A stretch of DNA of 64,000 nucleotides from Fusarium oxysporum f. sp. lycopersici 4287 (lineage: Eukaryota; Ascomycota; Sordariomycetes; Hypocreales; Nectriaceae): the NCBI RefSeq assembly GCF_000149955.1, contig NC_030990.1, forward strand, positions 3,523,482 through 3,587,481. Direction: 5' to 3'. Under the pieces are notes generated by a model that was given only the letters and a program-made list of their open reading frames with translations, was not told the DNA's origin and searched no databases. The stretch's first letter is position 1. The number at the start of each line of letters is the position of its first letter. The position numbers and the translations under genes were made by a program. Positions 28,689-40,989 of this stretch are shown one piece after another.

Positions 28689-31419
28689 TGCCGGCGACTT
28701 GGGATGGATGTTCAGGATTCGACCGACTTCAGTCGTGTCGATCTCGAACTATGTGTTTGGATTGGTGTTGTTAGTTACTCTTGGGCTTGAAGTTTGTAAA
28801 GTGAGGTTGTCAAGTGTCAAGTGTTGAAGAAGGAGAAGTAAAGTCCCAGAGACAAACGAGAAATAATATTTTGGGAGACCAGCCAAGGTGTGTGGCAGAA
28901 GGTGCGGGGGAGTGTATCTTGGCTCTGAATACATGGCTGTGTGATTTTATCACCTCGCTAGTACCCATTGAGGAATCCACTGAACATGACCTTGGCCTTG
29001 GAAGTCTGAGAGGGGCCTCCCTCTGTGGCTCTACCTGAATGAAGCAAGTAGCCAAACAAGCCTGGAGCGGCCACCGGTTCCAACGCCTTCTCCCCCAGGC
29101 CCAGGGACATCCATCCATTCAATGGCGACAGGTGGAGAGTGTAACGCGAGCCAATTGGTTGGCTCCGTTGCCCGAACTGAGTTGCAGCAAGGAAGAGGAG
29201 TGGAAGAGCGCCTGACCTGGGGCGTGTCCTTTGTAAACAGTGGGCGTACGATGCGCCCTATTAAGGAACTGGCCAGAGAGAAACGTCGCAATCGGACGGC
29301 AAACAGGGGCTGAGCCATCCTCCCCTTGTTGTCGACCTGAATAGATAGATATGTGAGAAGGAGATACGACACGATAGTGCCTGACTCCTTTTATGAAGAG
29401 GAAGTTGCAAAGGCATAAATTTCATTGTTGACAATCAGGTACCATTTACCAGCGAGAAACAGCGGCGGGTGAGGGAGATGGACTACGGGCGGAAATCCGA
29501 GGTACGTATCCCCTCATTCCCCTCCTCGTGGTGCATGAGGCGCTGTGCTTTGCGCTGTGCCCATGATTGGATCCTTGGATAGGCTTTTCTCGATAAGGTA
29601 TGAAATGGGTGATGGTTCTCTTTGTGCACCGTCATAAAAAAGAAGTGCAGACGTGCCAGGGTCCTCTTGTCCGCTGCACAACGTTGTAGCCAGGGGATGA
29701 AACTAACCGTTTCCCTGGAGCAGCTGTATCTCAACTCATCAGGTCCCGTCTGGGCAAACGTTGCCGGTCGAGATGGAATAAGAGTTCAGCGGGAGCATCT
29801 CGACCAAGTGCGATGGCAAGAGAGCCGTGTCGGGTCGGGTTCTCATCGTCCGTTTTTCTTGTTGGGAATTATCAGCAGTCAAATCGTCTCTGTCATGGAC
29901 GATTCTGGGCTGATTCGTCACCCGACGCGTCCATGTTCTCATCCTCTCGTCGTACATAATACAGTACACGATTTTGTACAGTTCACTCACTGCACTGCAC
30001 TTTCTGCCTGCTCTGGTCGTTCGCTCTCCATTTCCCCAACTTCCGAGACGGGTAGAGTGGACAGTGGCCCCGTGGCCTAGCTTGGCGAGGCCATCCGACG
30101 TCCGCTCCAGGCTTAATCCAGATGGACAATGAAAGCTCGCACTGGGCGGAGAGGGTGTTAATGAAATGAACAAGGGAGGACTGATTTGGAGATGGAGATG
30201 GAGTGGGGTGGTGTTGAAGCCTGGGGAATCGAAAGAGGGGCTGTACACTTGTACGGTGTGTCTCCGTACTGTACTGCCAAGGTGCACGCTCACTCTCATT
30301 CACTTCGCTGGAGCCTGGCTAGAAGGCGATGGCAGACAACTTCAGACTTCAATCCTAAGACTTATGTGACAAAAATATTTAGAATATCTTAGGATTATCT
30401 TAGGGAGATTTAATAAACCTAGTCGACTGTTTGCATAGAATGTTTTTTATTCCTGATTCATGGTCTTAAGTTTTCAGACACCCAAGGTCGTGTAGGAGAG
30501 GGCTGCTCGATGTGTCTCGATGCGCGAGCCACTTTCACCATCGAAAGCAATAGTTCGATGCATGTCGATAGCATACCTGGAAATGACAGTACGTTTCTAT
30601 GCGGTGATAGCGAACCTGTCTCAGATTCTGCTTCCAGGTCCAGGTGTCCTTCTCGGCCCTCGATTTGATTCGAGAATTGTTTAGCTTTTCTTCATCTCGA
30701 CCCAGTGACCGACTCATCTTGCATCGGATATTTTAGAAGCGAGCCGAGAATCTTAACCGAGAATCTTAGGGATCGATTTGCCCTACATAGAAACTTGTAC
30801 TGCCTCATGGAATAAACTTTTCCGTCTTCTTGTGGCTTGAGGTCCCCCACGATACAATGAAGCCTCGGTTCCGTTTCTGGAAGAGGGCTTGAAGTAAACA
30901 GATAAGAGAGACAGTAGCCCTTCAGGTCAAGGATGAGAGAGCGTAATGAGGCTCTCGTGTCTCTCGCTAGCTGTGCCAGCTTGGGACGCGTCTAATAACT
31001 CGTCAGACCAAGGAGCGATGGGTTTGTTTCGAGCCCTGTTGCGTGGAGGTTTGGAAAACCTGTTTCAGTGACCTTTCACGCGTAATCCTTTCCCATGGGC
31101 CGCATGAAGTTTTTATGTTTTGAGTTTAATTGTGCAGTTAAAATTGCGTACCTGAATGGACTGGATGTTACGTGGAGTTTAAACGCGAGCGGCTCACATC
31201 AGCCGTATCCAGGTACGAGAGATTAAAATCCAGCGGTAAATTGAGCATTCACAACCAGTCATTCATGAATGACTTGTAAAATCATTTCAAATGCCAATAG
31301 GAGACTGTACCAATTCGTCTCACTGCATTAACGTCCTGACCTGACATGGAATGAATCCTCTATCAGTATCCGTACTGCGGCGTACCACTTACACGTGGTG
31401 AAGATCCCCGTCGCTTCAG

Positions 31420-31450
31420 ACCTAAACCCTTGACCTAACCCTTGACCCTA
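31420..31450. repeat. telobox-like imperfect repeats
   Basis: Three spaced copies of a CCTAAACCC/CCTAACCC-type motif separated by TTGA, resembling the TTAGGG telomere unit in reverse. Short and imperfect. Confidence 0.5.
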
Positions 31451-31687
31451 CTCCTTTTTGGTTTAACGTCCCAACTCAAGCCAAGGTGAGGAGGAGCCCT
31501 GATCTGATCAGATAACGCTGTTTCTTCGGTCAACTGATCGCTGGGCTGATGTTTTATAACCCGGCCCGGGCATAGTTTTTATGTCTCTTGTTGTCGGGCA
31601 AAAGTTAGTTGGACAGGAGTTCTTATTCGGCAATGGCTGATTCCAGGGCGATCCAAGAAAAAAGTTTAAGACCCCTTCTTTTCCAAC

Positions 31688-31718
31688 TTTTTTTTTTTTT
31701 TTTTGTTTTTTTTTTTTT
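31688..31718. repeat. poly-T tract (interrupted by one G)
   Basis: About 30 T with a single G. Could be a retroposon tail on the minus strand or a simple homopolymer. Confidence 0.8.
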
Positions 31719-34700
31719 GTCTGAAAGCAATGACAGCTGTTTGCTGGAACCACAAATCCCATGTAACCTCAAAAGTTATTTCATTGAATGCGTAGGAACG
31801 TATTACTGTTAATTCATATTAAAACCTCACAGAGAACATTCTCGCATTTCGAGTATGAGATACCGTCTCTATCTTCATCATCAGTCACTGGATTTGCATT
31901 TCCCAGAAATGGACATGGGGCGTGTATATAACAAGACGCCCAGAAGGTTTAGCTGCATATCTTTTCATGGGCCTCTCGTCAGCTACGCCCATTACACTGT
32001 GGCGCCGTCATCTCGAGTCTGAACTCTTTGGGAACAGTAAAAGGAGATGCCCTGAATTTAGCTGCCACCGCAGTCTTTAGCCTCTAGAGCGCAACTAAGG
32101 CGCAGCGCGGAGGCTCCAGGCATCACTAACAGAGAGGGGAGCTGAAAAGGGAACCGTGCTCAGCAGGGTAAGAGAAGTCCGTCGGCTTATTGCTCAATTA
32201 CAAGATGGTCTCTTTGACGACACGCAATGCACTGTGCCTCTTGAAGAAAGAAGCCAGATTAACCAGATTCTCACGTAATAAGGGAACAGAGGCAAAAGGG
32301 ATGCGGGTGTGTGTATGCCAACGTAACAAACAACCCGAGCGATGGATGATGATACCTCAGAGGAGAAGCGGTTGAAGTGTCCCAGTGGCCAATGTCAAAG
32401 TGTTGATGCGCATCTTTTGTGGCAATTAGCTGCATGTATTGTCGAATCCTAGAGCTCTCTCTAGTCGCAGTTGCATTCACATTCGCAGTTCGATAGGTTC
32501 GTGATATTCAGCCAGGATTGTAGAGATACTGTACACTTTGTTAACCCTCAAATGGCTAAGATCATCCCGTCTATGTTCTAAGCCTGTCCTGGATGATTGA
32601 CCGGTCTCACCTGACAAGCCTACCGATTGCTGGTCACAAGGACCATCAAGAGGAGGCATCGCATCGTGGGGAAGAAACCTTGACATGTCTATTCCTGTTG
32701 TGCACATACGAAGCACTGATGATAGTTGTGGAAGGTGTAATATCAAATGGTGGACTGCCGGGTTTCTTAGTCCAGTCTATCGAGATCTCTCTTGTTTCTG
32801 TTATTGTTGATTTTGCAAGACATGAATGGTATGTTGACTCGATCAAAAGCAAACCAAGGCACAAAGTCAATTTTTAGCAGTCAAGATTTACAACATGTTC
32901 CTGACTATCCTCCGAAACCACTACTGTCTTGAGATAGGGCTTCGACGATCAATTTGAATCCCAGCTCACATCGGAAAAAAAACTGCCAATGAAGCTATGC
33001 CCTCCAATGCCAATTTTTTGCAACGATTGGGCTTTGACACACGGAGCTAATGATCTGTAGCATCGGTTGGAATGGTTACATTATTCCTTGGTGACTTTGT
33101 ATCTTTCTTACACAAACAATGCCGAATTAGCTTTGAGAATTGGTAACAAGATTTCAACTTTTTTATTATTTCAAGTTTGTGATACAATGACGCCATCAAA
33201 TGGTCTCCCCTGGCCATGGAACCCTTGTCGAAAGGCATCATGCCGTGGATTCTTGACATTTTCTTCTGATGTCGATTGCTCATTGACTTATTATTTTTTT
33301 TCTGACATATGATGTAACTCTGACATGAGAGTGAACAACAAAGAAAATACAAACATGCTCAAATTGGTGTGGGAAAAAAGATGGATTCCTTAAAGCAAAG
33401 ACTCCATCAGAGCCTCAGAGTGGAATCCTGGGACGCATTGGGAGCTTCTGATCTTACCTTGAGGGAAGCCAATCAGACTCAGCAAACATTCCTCCACAGT
33501 TTACCAATCTCGATCCTCGATCCTGTCTTGGCTAGCAAAGGATTGAACAGAAAAACTCCCTCACTGCCGTGCGAGTATGCCGGTTATTGGCTAACTCTGA
33601 GACATTGGCACGAGGACGTCGAGAGTGCCTACAGTGCATTGCATCTGAGCGCATTGTAGCGCAACAATGGCCTGAGTCCAGTGCTCCCTCTCGTCCTGGA
33701 TGTCTGTTCTGCAATGCAAATCACTGGCCAGCCGCCTGCACTATGGCGATCCGGGGTGCTTGATAAGGCACAAGCACCAGCACCAAACAAAGACCAGCTC
33801 TCGCAAAGACCCGCTGCCCGGTTCACAGGCTTTTCCCTATTGGAGTATGGTTCTACTCAAGAGGCTTAGCCGGCTTAATGACAGCTGGGGCCGGGTGGAT
33901 TTGTGATACGCCAGAAACACGCAGTTCAGTCCAGTTCACCAACCCAACAATAACCTCTTCCCCGGGGGCAGAAGACCTAACACTAATCCAAAAGGGTTCG
34001 ATGCAAATGGAATGTTCGGTCACGACCCTTGGTCTACAGGGCAACAATGAGCGTGATGGAAGTGGATGATACCGAGTTATTCATGGATGGTGTAATATGA
34101 GCTGCAACGACCCAGAATATCAACCTATTCGGACCTTTGAATCCACTCCTATGTAAGGGAACTCAGCGTACTCAGTGCTGTACGGTACGGCGGTCACGGA
34201 CTACAGACAGCCGGTTTGTACAGCACATACCGTACCGCGGCTTAACTCGTACCACCGGCACTTAGATTAAGATGCCGCCTACTACTGTCGGTTCAGAGCG
34301 GCAGTGAAGCCCGAAGCTCCGTCTCCGTGAGGACCTATTTGCTGTCCTGTACTGTCGCCGAGGCTTTCCCCGCCTTCACTGGATTACCTACTGTTACCCC
34401 TCTATCACGACGCGGCCGCTGATATGGATATGGTTGAGCGGGACTCGCACATATAACGTCGACAATACACACAGGGGTGTGCGTGCTTTACACTTGCATC
34501 ACAGCAGGGATTCTAATGAGAATGTGGATATTCCTCTCAGTATCCGTCTTGATAAGAATGGGGAAATTCATGCCTCAGTCTACTGGAACACTGACAATGA
34601 CTGTTTGAAGGATGCCTAGACGATGCTACTTGACATGTTACAAGAATCAAGAGCAACGTAAGCATGTTGGGTGTTGTCGACCTCTTGTTATGTTCCTGAG

Positions 34701-36056
34701 CTGTTCCTGCATGACATGGAAGCTCCGTCCACGTGGTATCATATCATTGTGTTTTGGAATCTCCTCGCATCCGGCCCAACGCGAAGACATGACAAGGATT
34801 CCCATCACTGTGATCAACCATTAACTGCTACAGACGTTCCCAATGCCATGGTCTAGTCTGCCAGCTCCCGTAGATCAGCAATGCTTATCGGGCTCGGCCA
34901 GTTTAGAACATGGGACGAAGGAATGTTGGGAGGGGACCCTGCCTCGGCGACGAGCCCTACGATGAGCCCTACGACGGGTGCCCGAATTCCTTGGTTCCTT
35001 GATTCTTATTCCAGAAACTTGATAACCTTTTTCAAGCTCTGTGGCTTGACGATTGTTGGCTGCAAGTTAAGTTGTTGATGAGGCTTGACTGGATTCCATG
35101 GAGACCACATATTGCCCTGAAATGCAAAACCAAGTAAGTCATGGCGTGCTTATCTGAGGATATGAGCTCAAAAAGGTTATTATTTGCAATTCACCGTAAG
35201 TTTCGTCAACAAATAAGGTCTATGGCCTGTAGTTACGCAAGTGTAGTCATAAATTGGTGACGAACAGTCACTGCCGATGTCGGAGCACTAGCTGCGAATC
35301 GTAAGAGCATATTTTTGTCTTGTGAGGGCGTGAGGGTATTGTAAGAAGCTTCCGTACTATCGGTTGTTTCAGTGAATAACCTATAGAGGAGTTTACTCTT
35401 TGATTATTTTGAATTTCTAGTCGGCAACAGCGAAGCTTCATCTTCTGTGGCAGAAGCCTTCATACCTGGTATCTGCCGTGTTCCTGAAGAGACGCCGATC
35501 ATGACATCAATTCACTCACAAGCCACAGCAACGAAATCAGAGGCATTTTCAAAGACATCTCGTGTCAGCAAAGATAACCATTATCCTGAAAACAAATAAT
35601 AATTATATATTGTTTGCTGCCTGTATTTAAAGCAAAGTCACACACAGGAGACGGAACATAGCCGCGCCGCAAGATCTACAGCCTAGCTCATGTACCCCAG
35701 ATTAATTAAAACAACGTTAGTTTCGATTTCCGGCGGGCGCTGGAGCCTTTCCCATGTCCAAATCCGTTGACACACGGAAAACAGAGTCAAGATAGCGATG
35801 CGAAACACTTCTTGTAGCAAGCAGACCAGACCAGACCAGTACCTTACAAGACCACCCCCCACGCTGGCCAGTGGCGTAGTGACGACTGTATTTTAATAAT
35901 TTGTGAGACTTAAAGAGTGAGGGAAATACTTTTTTTCATTACTTTTTTATTTTCTTTTGGAGAGTAAAAGTCAAATCTGTTGTTACTGCGACGACATAGT
36001 TTACGAGTAGTCAACACGTGTATCTAAACTTCACACAATACAACCAACTTCACAAC

Positions 36057-36577
36057 ATGCCTGATCAGGACGTATACCGCAAAGTCGGCCGAGGCGGCGC
36101 CGGGAATTTTGTATCAAGCAAACCTGAAGATGCCGCCAACGTAAGCTGACCTTGCACAATCATCTCTTCAGCATCTCACACTCTCAGGCCGATCTTGAAG
36201 CACAGAACCTAGCAACAGAAGAAGTCCAGCCATCCGCCAACGGCCCATCACGAGCTGGCCGTGGTGGCTTCGGCAATTACGTCAACCCAGAGGAACTACC
36301 AGATGCCAAAGAGCAAGACAAGATGGCTCAGAAGACAGCGGCTGCTGTGAATGCAAGTCTTAAGAAGAATCACGTTGCGAGGGGAGGACTTGGTGGGAGA
36401 GGTGGAGCTGGAAACTGGAAGCATGCTATTTCGTTTGAAGAGGAGGAAAGGATGAGAGAAGAAGAAAGATTGAGAGGTGAGCAATTGGCCAAGAAGGTGA
36501 AGGAGGAGGTTGATCAGGGTCTAAGAATGCCTGAAAAGGCACATCACGGACATCATGTTAAGCATAACGAACAATGA
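36057..36577 (+). CDS. PAR32-like protein (DUF3602, GRGGAGN repeats)
   Basis: Two exons, 36057-36140 and 36188-36577, with a 47-nt intron in phase 0; 157 aa. Three copies of the family repeat are seen: KVGRGGAGNF (about 8-17), AGRGGFGNYVNPE and LGGRGGAGNWKH. Each is followed by acidic/charged sequence. The C-terminal half is a charged helix (EEEERMREEERLRGEQLAKK) ending in a His-rich tail. In budding yeast Par32 is a TORC1-responsive phosphoprotein that inhibits ammonium transporters. The same role here is a homology inference. The gene is convergent with the hydrolase gene, stops 217 bp apart. Confidence 0.82.
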
Positions 36578-36794
36578 GGCTTGCTAATGGCAGCGGGACG
36601 GCCGGGACTCGGGCTAGAATGCTTAGAGCCATATGGGTTCATTTTACTAGTTAAATTCTTGATTCATATCTTGTGTCTTTCATATCGTTCTAGTGATGTC
36701 CACAACTCTCCGCTAGATAGAACTAATGCTTCATCTCGTCTCACTGAACCTTCCCGAGGTTCGTAAGCCTAAGGACAAGGGAACCTCAACCTTC

Positions 36795-39005
36795 TCAGAA
36801 GGCCTTGGGAAGCTCAACCTCTCTTGATAACTTGAACGCAATCGAGCTGAGCTCATCCAAACCAGCCACATCTTCTTCCAACCCAGGCATCTCGAAAAGA
36901 TCATAATCGGAATCACACTCGGCACCAGCAGGGGGCAATGTGCCCTTCTGGAAGTATTCTCGTATATAAGTAAGGGAGCATGCTGAGGGCGCCGCCAATG
37001 AACAATGCTTTGGCTCAAGTTAGACAGAGTGACACAGAAATAGGAGGAGACTTACACCGTAGGAGTTCTGCTTGAGAACAACTGAGCTGGGGAACTTGGC
37101 AGAGTTGTTAAACGCACTCTGCAAAGGCGTCACATTATCTGCCATATTGCCAATGTATAGAATTGGATGGGCAGTATCACCCCTAAAGTCGGCTTCTCAA
37201 AATTAGTCTTGTATCTCATATCATGGGTAATAGGGGTGATTCACCATCTGTAAACTTCCACTTTGGCCTCGTCTTTCTTCCGACGCAAGACACACGAAAA
37301 TTGGAGTTGACTGCTCCCGCCCAACGACTCTTGTGTGTGATTCTGTCAAAGTAGTCTGCAATCTCATGTGGCGTTTCCGTCACAGGCTTTGAGTCCAGAC
37401 ACATAATAGCAGGGAAAGCGTCGAGCTCCATAGGGGTCTCAAGGGGCATAGTTGCAGGAGTTTCTCCCAGTTCGCACATATCTCCGTTGAGTTTCTTGTT
37501 TTTACCTTCCATCACCATCTCATAATAGGGGATTCCATCGCCCTTTTCTAAAGAAGCGAAAACACGAGCAAGTTGAGGGAACTTCTTCAGCGGAGCATAA
37601 ATGGAAGTTTGGATAAGGCGTTGGAGATGGGAATAGGTGATGAGGAGAGGTAGTTCAGGGCCGGAATCGTGAGTCCAAGCTGGAACGAGAACAGGCGACT
37701 TTTTGAGATGGGCGAGGAGATTGCTTCGACGTTCCTCAATGGCTTTTGGCGAGTCTGCATAAAAAGCACATTTGAGGGGCCCGGATTTATGGCAGGCTTT
37801 ATCGAAGCCGTCGAAGATCATGTCTGTGTCAGAGACAAAGTTGCCGTGATCCAAGTTGAACCAGTCGTGATAGTCAACATTTCCTGGCTCGAGTCAGTCA
37901 GAACTACAATGCTACATATATCGTAAACTCACCGTCGCTGACCAGTCTCTCAACACGCTCAGGGTATAGTCCAGCGAAAACGCCACCAAGAACAGTGCCA
38001 TAGCTGAATCCCCAGTACCGTAGCTTCTCATGACCTGTCTTGTCAAGAATTTCTAGCATGTCTCGAGCAATGGATGCACTACCGAGGAACTGCATAAGAC
38101 CAGTTTCCTCCATGGCCTGCTCACAAGTTCCGGAGTAGGCAGATGCTCGGGCATAGGCATCGTAGATAAGACCTGGGTGTTCGTCGGCAACGGGTGTGTC
38201 TTGGAGACTCCATAGCTTTCTCTTTTGAGAAGAGCCCCAACATTCAACTCGAGGTGTAGAGACGCCGACTGTGAAGCGTTAGATAGCTGGTAGTGCTTGA
38301 TAAGGACTGGTATACCTCACCTCCACGGGGATCGAAGCTGATAACGTCCTGGAATTATAAGTATAAAGCTTGGCCAGAGTTTCCGACTTTTCAACTTACA
38401 TGGTTGCCACCGACAGCCGCTTGTAGGATATGTCCCTCTTTTCTTACAAAGGAAACTCCCGATCCGCCAGGTCCCTACGTCCATAAGTCAGCTCCTGAAG
38501 CTTCAGGCACAAAGAGATCATACTCCAGGATTCACAAAGAGCGGAGAAACAGGGTTGTGATTTGTCTTGGCCGGTAGCTTGATAACACCAAGGACAACTC
38601 TCTTATCATCGGAGGGCTCAAGCCAGTCCATTGGGACCTATGTCCAAGTTAGCATATACAACAGCAGGATATGGTGAATTACTAACGTCAAGTCTTGCAC
38701 ACTCAAACTTTTCATAACACGGTTCCCAATTGAGTTTTCGGCTTGGCCTGACCTAATTTCTTTATTAGTCTACCTTTTGGATTTCTTATCCATGGTGTAT
38801 GTATGCTTACATCGCTCCAAGTCCATGGCTTGTCTGCTGGATCCTCGATGTTCACTGGATAAGGATAAGGTCGGTGATGGAAGAAGGTGATAAGACAGAC
38901 AGTCGCCAAAAGGCCTAACACGGTGGAATAATGTGACTTTCGTGGTCGTTGTTGAAGTCGTCCTCGTAGAAGAGGCGTTGCCTCTACAGTCGCCTTTTCA
39001 CTCAT
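36795..39005 (-). CDS. membrane-anchored alpha/beta hydrolase (TAP-like peptidase family), one-base frameshift
   Basis: Nine exons on the minus strand: 39005-38811, 38752-38687, 38637-38524, 38474-38400, 38348-38321, 38268-37933, 37883-37245, 37196-37056 and 37007-36795. All introns are 48-58 nt. Near residue 30 there is a hydrophobic anchor (TVLGLLATVCLITFF). The oxyanion motif is NPGGPGGSG and ISFDPRG follows. The nucleophile elbow GFSYGTVLGG is at about residue 248. The TAP-like C-terminal region carries GDTAHPILYIGN, the acid segment DNVTPLQSAF, and the histidine in NSYGHCSLAAPS. In the DNA an extra A at 37140-37141 shifts the frame between GNMA and DNVTP. Removing one base makes all nine exons sum to exactly 602 codons. 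Homologues cleave peptides or esters; the substrate is unknown. Confidence 0.85.
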
Positions 39006-39854
39006 AGTAACAAGCCAGCAGAGCACGGTCAGATCAAGGTTACTCGCTTCAAGCAAATCAAGAATACAAGACACTACTCGCAAACGCAAAATCACAAAAC
39101 AGAAAAGATGTAGAGATAAAACCAAGGAGAACAAAAAGGGCAGAAAGAATTGGACCCTTGAGTCGGTCGGACACCTCCCAGTTACGAATTAAAGCCTTTT
39201 GCCTAAGACATGCAGCGGCTTGATAAGAGATCGTCAGCCGGCAAGCAGGCTACTAACCCAGCAAAGTAAAGCATGGCCTTTCAGCCCGCCATGAGAGTCT
39301 GTCTAGGGCCTCTGCTAGGCTTCTCCTTGCAACTGCGACGCTCAGAGTTCTGCTTACGTCGTCCTATCACACGGCAGTTTATTCCAATCACCTAATCTGG
39401 CATGGGTCATGAGATCTCATTTTGATCTTCAATGTCTTCCTAGACTAGTTCCCCGCATATTCCGGCTGAACAGCTGTTTTCTCCTCAACTGTTGGTCTTG
39501 ACAAAATGACCATCCAATTATTTTATTCTCATCTGAAAAGGCTCCGGAAACAGCAGTGTTTGGTCAAAAGTGTGTAGAGCGACAACGATAAGAACAACTT
39601 GGGCTTCTTGGGCTTGGGATACTGGAACATCAATCATTCCCGCCAAAGTCACATCGCAAAGAAACCAACTCGCAAATAAATTGGTGTCGGTGTGTAACTC
39701 ACGACGAAGAAAAATGGCTTTTCTATAGTATCCCAACGCCGTGGTATGCCTTCGAATCAAAAACACCCATAACGCCCTGTCTCGTAGACCTCTCGCTGTC
39801 TCTGCCATGTAAAACTTTTCTCTTTCAGATTCTTTCCCCCATGACTTTGCCCAC
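39006..39854. other. intergenic, no gene supported
   Basis: Promoter/leader of the hydrolase gene and 3' region of rlp24, both transcribed leftward. An antisense-looking ORF near 39518-40012 is a shadow of the acidic repeat end of rlp24. Confidence 0.5.
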
Positions 39855-40717
39855 TCAATCGGCATCCATGTCGATATCGTCCATCTCGTCATCCTCGTCA
39901 CCGTCCTCGTCCTCATCGTCTTCATCGTCGAACATGCCGCTGTCGCCCTCTTCATCCTCATCGTCATCCTCGTCAACCTCAAGCGCAATGGCGACCTTCT
40001 TCTTCTCGCCACCGAAGGCCTTGGTCTTCTCGCGGTCAGGCTCCATCTCCTCGATCTCCTCCTCAGTCATGCCCAGGTCGCGCAGGCGCTTCTTCTCGCT
40101 GCCGCGCATGCGGGGCAGGAGATGCTCGTTCTCGGCGACCAGCTTGCGTGCGAGGGTAAGCTCACGCTCACGCTTGCCAGCCATGCGCTTCTTGTAGAAG
40201 ACGCGCTCGCGACGTTGGCGGATCTCGGACACACGCTCCATGGCCTTGAGGGTCTTGGCCATGAGGTCTCGGTCGTAGCGAACGGGGACGTTGCGGCGAG
40301 CGGCGAACTGCAGTGTTGAGTCGACAGTCATCTCCTTGCCGGCGGCCTTGCGGAAAGCCTTGGTCCACTTCAGCTTGCGAGGGTTACGCTTCATCTTAAA
40401 CTGCAAAAGTGTATCAGCGGCGAGGTCTTTGGTAAGTTGAGCATTGTAGACGTACGTTCTTGTGGCATTTGCTGCGACAGAAGCGAAAGACTCTGGCATC
40501 GTTTCGCACAAAGGTGATACCTTTGCTGGGATAAGCAGGGCGACTGCAAAAGTAACAGGTTTCGATTCTGAAGCATTTTGTTAGTTGTAGTTCAAGGTAG
40601 AGCCTGAGTCGCTATATCACTGGTGCCCGCTCTCGCAGAGGACGAACTCCAAACATTCTACCTCTGCAAGGACCAACATCTGATATAGAACTCTTCAGCA
40701 ACAAAGGCGTACCTCAT
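39855..40717 (-). CDS. rlp24: ribosome biogenesis protein RLP24
   Basis: Pre-60S assembly factor that occupies the eL24 site and activates the AAA ATPase Drg1 for its own release. Three exons: 40717-40713 (only ATGAG), 40567-40456 and 40400-39855. Introns are 145 and 55 nt; the product is 220 aa. The L24e zinc-ribbon has C6, C9, C32 and C36 ([15 protein letters not shown] and [11 protein letters not shown]). It is followed by [18 protein letters not shown] and the conserved [15 protein letters not shown]. The C-terminus is a long acidic tail ([13 protein letters not shown] and beyond). The 5-nt first exon is required because exon 2 has no ATG and begins in phase 2 (AG|A = Arg2). Divergent from pam18. 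Confidence 0.95.
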
Positions 40718-40989
40718 TTTGCCTGGGTGGTGGTCTGAAAGACCAAAACAACTTCAATTCAACGTCCACCCCACTGGTTTGAACAGCCTTCTCTTTTCCG
40801 CGGTCAATCAAAAAACTTTTTGCTCAAACTATCTTATCGATAACAGATTTGCACCCCGGACAAACTTTTGTCCCCGCGCCCCTCTGCCTCCGGTCCGCGC
40901 CGGCTGGAAAAATCAAGTGGCCCCGATCTCGACTTCCGAATCACTCTGCGTCACTAAACTTATTGTCGATACCACAATCGCTCTACAAA
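40718..40989. promoter_or_regulatory. bidirectional promoter rlp24 / pam18
   Basis: Only 272 bp separates the two divergent start codons, so the genes share promoter sequence. Pyrimidine-rich blocks point both ways. No specific factor site claimed. Confidence 0.6.

Larger units (their letters stand above)
28689..36056. other. 7.4-kb gene-free divergent intergenic region
   Basis: Lies between the start codons of the C2H2 gene (-) and the PAR32-like gene (+). Open frames up to 186 codons exist (minus strand, 29739-30299) but their composition looks random, lacking conserved motifs or splice support. It includes telobox-like copies near 31420-31450, a poly-T tract at 31688-31718, and a CG-rich patch with TACGGTACGG/CCGTACCG near 34180-34240. 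It could hold long leaders, non-coding RNA or decayed repeats; none can be shown from sequence alone. Confidence 0.5.

Noticed and set aside
29739..30299. 186-codon minus-strand ORF in the 7.4-kb region
   Set aside because: Starts with ATG but has Ser/Pro/Thr-heavy random-looking composition, no motif and overlapping ORFs in other frames; likely chance in a GC-richer leader.
31688..31718. Poly-T tract as the tail of a LINE or SINE
   Set aside because: No tRNA-like or reverse-transcriptase sequence next to it and no target-site duplication visible by eye.
39841..40197. Plus-strand Ser-rich ORF over the RLP24 3' end
   Set aside because: Antisense image of the acidic Asp/Glu repeat.
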